A program made the position numbers and the translations under genes. From Bacilli bacterium (GTDB lineage Bacteria > Bacillota_I > Bacilli_A > RF39 > UBA660): a stretch of DNA of 10,572 bases. Of this stretch, positions 7,670 through 10,572 are shown in pieces. The DNA is taken from contig JAQUFX010000034.1 in NCBI GenBank assembly GCA_028684435.1, positions 1 through 10,572 of the forward strand, in the 5' to 3' direction. Below the pieces are notes generated by a model that worked only from the letters and a program-made list of their open reading frames with translations, did no database searches and was not told where the DNA came from. Each line of letters begins with the position of its first letter. The stretch's first letter is position 1.

Positions 7670-8154
7670 ATTATATAAAAGAAAATAAAATTACGATTAT
7701 TATATGTGTTTCTCTTATAATCATTGCATTAATAATAACATATTTAATTGATAATAATATGTTTTCAAAAAATGAATATAAAGCTGGAGAAGATTTTTAT
7801 TTAAAGAATTATAAAATAAATGAAATAACTCCTATTAATATGAATGAAGAACAAATAGCTCGTAAATATTTAGCTGAATATACAAAATTCATTTATAGTG
7901 ATCCAGAAGTAGCTTATGATTTAATAGATAAAGATTATCGAGAAAAAAAATTTGGTAGTTTAAATAAATTTAAAGAATATTTTAATGAAAAATTTGATGT
8001 TAATTTTTTTAACGGTCAAATAGAAAAGATTAGTATTAATAAAACTTCTAAATATAAAGAATTTTATATAATTGATAGTAGTGATAATACTTATATATTT
8101 AGAGAATATAGTATTATGCAATATAAAGTATTATTCGATAATTATACAATATAA
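7666..8154 (+). CDS. Single-pass membrane protein, candidate VirB8/NTF2-like subunit 2
   Basis: This 162-aa protein has the same layout as its upstream neighbour: a short Lys-containing N-terminus, a membrane helix at about 9-27 and an extracytoplasmic domain. The domain has a linker, a helix (EEQIARKYLAEYTKFIY), a segment AYDLIDKDYREKKFGSLNKF (83-102) typical in style of NTF2-like domains, then beta-like strands (KEFYIIDSS, NTYIFREYSIMQYKVLF). I infer a VirB8/TcpC-like scaffold role, possibly forming a mixed oligomer with the upstream protein. Sequence identity between the two is low by eye, so if they are paralogues they have diverged far. The ATGA overlap implies coupled translation and perhaps fixed stoichiometry. 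An alternative is an uncharacterised accessory protein of unrelated fold. Confidence 0.6.
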   Translation: MNYIKENKITIIICVSLIIIALIITYLIDNNMFSKNEYKAGEDFYLKNYKINEITPINMNEEQIARKYLAEYTKFIYSDPEVAYDLIDKDYREKKFGSLNKFKEYFNEKFDVNFFNGQIEKISINKTSKYKEFYIIDSSDNTYIFREYSIMQYKVLFDNYTI

Positions 8155-8172
8155 AGATAATTAATAAAAGGT

Positions 8173-8183
8173 AGGCGGTGATT
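8173..8183 (+). promoter_or_regulatory. Extended RBS deciding the start of the SGNH-NlpC gene
   Basis: AGGCGGTGATT matches the extended Shine-Dalgarno AGGAGGTGATC in 9 of 11 positions and ends 3 bases before the ATG at 8187. The in-frame GTG at 8178-8180 is part of this site, so ATG 8187 is preferred as the start. Confidence 0.7.
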
Positions 8184-8186
8184 ATA

Positions 8187-9953
8187 ATGAACCCTAAAAA
8201 TAATGAATTAATGGATGCAAATAACGAAGAAATGAAACAACAAAATCAAGAAGAAAAAAACCAAGAAACAAATAAAAAAGTAGCTAAAACTGCTGCCAAA
8301 GCAGCTGCTAATTATTTTGCTCCTGGTGTAGGTGGCAGTGCTGTTGATGCTATTGCAAAAACAGAAATTGGAAATAAAGTCTTTGATAAGGGGGGGAAAA
8401 TAGTCACCGATTTAACTAATAGACACCCTTTAGGAGGAATGCTTCAAAATACCTTAAATAAAGCCGATGATTCTGGTTCGTTAGATTTAGCAGATTCAGC
8501 AATAGGTGGTATGGGTGGAGCAACATCTAATGCATCAAATGGAATTGCATCAAGCTTAGGAAATGTGAATTCCCTTATGTCTTCTACAAATAAAGATAAT
8601 TCATCATCAGGCGGAGATTATACAAAAATAGCAAAGGACATTGCTATGAAATCTATAATGAAGCATTATAAAAAATATATTTTCATTGGTGTAGGAGCAA
8701 TTTTATTTGTTTTAGTAGTTATAATTATATTAAATCCTTTTGATATGTTAAATTTAACAGATGGTAGTGGTAATAAAAATACTGCAAGTAGTAATTATAA
8801 TTTAATAGTATCTGATGACCAAATAGAAAAATTATTAATTTATGTTGGAGATTCAAGAATTAATAATATTAAAAATACAATAAATAAAAGTGAAATAACA
8901 TATATGGCACAAGATGGATCAGGATATGTATGGTTTTCTGATGATACTGTATTAAATGAGTTACAAAGTTATATTGGTGCTGATACGACAAAATATGTTA
9001 TATTTTCTTTTGGTATTAATGATTTAAATAATATAGATAAATATATAAATGTATATAATACTTTAATTAACAATTATAAAAACGTAAAATTTTATTTTAT
9101 GTCTGTCAATCCTATTAATGAAGAATTAGCAATTGCTAATGGTTTTAATATTACTAATGAAGAAATAATGGCTTTTAATACTAAATTATCATCGGCTTTT
9201 ACAGATAGTTATATCGATGTATATAGTCAAATTGTTAATAATTTTAGCACCGATGATGGGGTTCATTATAATAATGAGACTAATCAAAAAATTCATAATA
9301 TTGTCTTACAATTTATTAAAAGTCATAATACTTATCGATTTTTAGATATATATCCATCTATAAATGGTACTACTAATTTACATGGACAGTCTTTATTAAG
9401 TGTTATTGGTGAGTCAGGAATTGCTGAAATAGAAGCTTATATTCAAGAGAAAATTGATTTTAGTGGTAAATGTACTGCATCTGCTGTAGCTGGGGCTTCC
9501 GTTGGATTAATAGATGGACTTTCCACTAAAGGAGTAAGTATTCCTTATTACTGGGGAGGAAGATATAATGGGGAAGGATTTATAGATAAAAATTGGGGAT
9601 CTTTTACCTCAGGTAGTTATTCAGGAAAGAATATGTATTTTTATAGTGGGCTTGATTGTAGTGGTTTTGTTCACTGGGCTTTAAGAGCGTCATCAATAAA
9701 TTCTGATGCTGGTTCAGCTGCGTCGTATCTTAATTATGGAAATCCTATTATATATGAAAATGCTTATCCTGGTGCTTTATTAGTAAATCAAAATCATATC
9801 GCTATTATAATTGAAATAAATGAAAATCAAGTTCAAGCTGCTGAATCTACTACTGGTGGGGTTCAATTTAAAAGTTATACTAAAAGTAAAATTAATCAAA
9901 CATATACAATAATTGATATGGCTTCTTATTATCAATTAAATTGTATGGTATAG
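8187..9953 (+). CDS. Membrane-anchored SGNH hydrolase fused to NlpC/P60 peptidase
   Basis: With ATG 8187 as start the protein is 588 aa. Residues 1-160 are hydrophilic, Ala/Gly/Asn/Ser-rich and presumably cytosolic; a membrane helix follows at about 164-182. An SGNH/GDSL hydrolase domain (about 216-375) has YVGDSR (nucleophile Ser223), FGIND (Gly276, Asn278), a VNPI segment and DGVHY (Asp357, His360), so the catalytic set looks complete. An NlpC/P60 domain (about 430-580) has YYWGGRYNG, GLDCSGFVHW (Cys491) and NHIAIII (His537); the third polar residue is unclear, perhaps Glu553. The likely roles are a carbohydrate or peptidoglycan esterase plus a stem-peptide endopeptidase, both facing the wall. 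Cys429 and Cys586 flank the catalytic cysteine and could pair. It is the second wall hydrolase of the operon. A G7 run lies at codons 68-70. Confidence 0.9.
   Translation: MNPKNNELMDANNEEMKQQNQEEKNQETNKKVAKTAAKAAANYFAPGVGGSAVDAIAKTEIGNKVFDKGGKIVTDLTNRHPLGGMLQNTLNKADDSGSLDLADSAIGGMGGATSNASNGIASSLGNVNSLMSSTNKDNSSSGGDYTKIAKDIAMKSIMKHYKKYIFIGVGAILFVLVVIIILNPFDMLNLTDGSGNKNTASSNYNLIVSDDQIEKLLIYVGDSRINNIKNTINKSEITYMAQDGSGYVWFSDDTVLNELQSYIGADTTKYVIFSFGINDLNNIDKYINVYNTLINNYKNVKFYFMSVNPINEELAIANGFNITNEEIMAFNTKLSSAFTDSYIDVYSQIVNNFSTDDGVHYNNETNQKIHNIVLQFIKSHNTYRFLDIYPSINGTTNLHGQSLLSVIGESGIAEIEAYIQEKIDFSGKCTASAVAGASVGLIDGLSTKGVSIPYYWGGRYNGEGFIDKNWGSFTSGSYSGKNMYFYSGLDCSGFVHWALRASSINSDAGSAASYLNYGNPIIYENAYPGALLVNQNHIAIIIEINENQVQAAESTTGGVQFKSYTKSKINQTYTIIDMASYYQLNCMV
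8390..8396 (+). repeat. G7 homopolymer in the SGNH-NlpC gene
   Basis: Seven G bases span the codons for Lys68-Gly69-Gly70. Loss of one G gives an immediate in-frame TAG at 8401-8403; gain of one gives a TAA at 8417-8419. Either would remove the membrane helix and both catalytic domains. Variation itself is not shown by one sequence. Confidence 0.9.
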
Positions 9954-9958
9954 GTGAT
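9953..9958 (+). promoter_or_regulatory. RBS of the lipoprotein gene overlapping the upstream stop
   Basis: GGTGAT begins with the last base of the TAG stop at 9951-9953 and lies 3 bases before the ATG at 9962. An ATG at 9957 within it leads to a stop after two codons and is not a usable start. Confidence 0.55.
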
Positions 9959-9961
9959 GAA

Positions 9962-10572
9962 ATGAAAAAAATAATTTATTTAATTTTAATGTTATTTTTA
10001 ATAACTGGATGTGATGCAACTTATAATTTAACTTTAGAGAATAATATTTTTACAGAAAATCTAGAAATAACTAATAATGATAAAAATACATGGAATATTA
10101 ATAATCCATCTTATAAAGAAATTAGAAATCTAACCTTAAACAGTGCCTTAGCTACTGATTATCGAGAAGAAATACCTGAAGTAAATACTAAAGTAGAAGG
10201 TATTAAATATTATGATATTAAAAAAATTGATACTGAAAATACATTAGGGATTAGTTATAAAAGTAATTTTACTTTGCTTGATTATCAATATTCAACCATT
10301 GTTAATACTAATGTTAAATCTTTTGATTATAAAAATAATAATGATGGAATCATTATAAATATCAAAAAACCTCTTAATGTTTTTATTTTATATCCAAATT
10401 TAAATAATTTAACTATAAAATTTAAAACTAATCACCAAGTTATGAAAAATAATGCTGATGAAATAGTAAATAATACATATTATTTTTATTTAAATAAAAA
10501 TAATTATCAAGCTAAAAAAATAATTTTAGAAATAAGTAATGATTATAAAGTAACATATAACGGTCTTTTAGA
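9962..10572 (+). CDS. Putative lipoprotein, 3'-truncated by the window end
   Basis: The frame is open from the ATG at 9962 to the last base, giving 203 codons without a stop. The N-terminus MKKIIYLILMLFLITGC is a clear lipoprotein signal peptide with lipobox LITGC, so Cys17 would be lipidated after cleavage and the protein held on the outer face of the membrane. The mature part is rich in Asn, Lys, Ile, Thr and Tyr, with alternating hydrophobic strands (for example YNLTLENNIFTENLEI, GIIINIKKPLNVFILYP), suggesting a beta-rich fold. I do not recognise the family. It lies 8 bases after the SGNH-NlpC gene and is probably in the same operon. A VirB7-like structural lipoprotein or an accessory surface protein are both possible; no sequence motif decides. 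Confidence 0.8.
   Translation, partial: MKKIIYLILMLFLITGCDATYNLTLENNIFTENLEITNNDKNTWNINNPSYKEIRNLTLNSALATDYREEIPEVNTKVEGIKYYDIKKIDTENTLGISYKSNFTLLDYQYSTIVNTNVKSFDYKNNNDGIIINIKKPLNVFILYPNLNNLTIKFKTNHQVMKNNADEIVNNTYYFYLNKNNYQAKKIILEISNDYKVTYNGLL

Noticed and set aside
8178..8186. GTG at 8178 as start of the SGNH-NlpC gene
   Set aside because: The GTG is part of the Shine-Dalgarno that serves the ATG at 8187 at a suitable distance.
8155..8186. Possible terminator or promoter in the largest intergenic gap (32 bases)
   Set aside because: No hairpin with a T-run and no recognisable -35/-10 pair is present; the gap is filled by the RBS.

Overview
This window is a stretch of one polycistronic operon, entirely on the + strand, from an AT-rich Gram-positive-type bacterium (low-GC Bacillota, perhaps an uncultured gut Bacilli or Clostridia lineage; this is inference from composition and gene content). 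Tryptophan is always TGG, and TGA serves as a stop at 7667-7669, so the standard bacterial code fits better than the Mycoplasma code. Shine-Dalgarno sequences are strong, and intergenic gaps are 0-32 bases. No promoter, terminator, RNA gene, IS element or CRISPR array is visible, and both ends of the window cut through genes.

The genes encode a Gram-positive type IV secretion / conjugation machine. In order they are: a 5'-truncated VirB6/TrbL-like polytopic membrane protein with a long soluble tail (1-1931); an unrecognised helical 153-aa protein (1934-2395); a PrgI-family membrane protein (2408-2731); a VirB4 ATPase carried on two overlapping genes, an N-terminal domain piece (2709-3272) and the motor piece with Walker A and B (3265-5055); an exported M23 peptidase + GH24-type lysozyme fusion (5075-7138); two small single-pass membrane proteins with VirB8/NTF2-like features (7151-7669 and 7666-8154); a single-pass membrane protein with an SGNH hydrolase domain fused to an NlpC/P60 peptidase (8187-9953); and a 3'-truncated lipoprotein (9962-10572).

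The working picture is as follows. The VirB4 pair powers the machine. VirB6-like, PrgI and the two VirB8-like proteins form the membrane channel. The two multidomain hydrolases open the thick peptidoglycan: two putative endopeptidases, one muramidase and one putative esterase on just two polypeptides. No relaxase, VirD4 coupling protein or DNA-processing gene lies in the window, so whether the substrate is DNA or protein cannot be decided here.

The most interesting points are the four-activity wall-remodelling set (including an esterase that could remove O-acetyl groups that block lysozyme), the two-gene VirB4, the tandem VirB8-like pair, and two in-frame runs of seven G in an otherwise AT-rich sequence where gain or loss of one base would truncate the protein.
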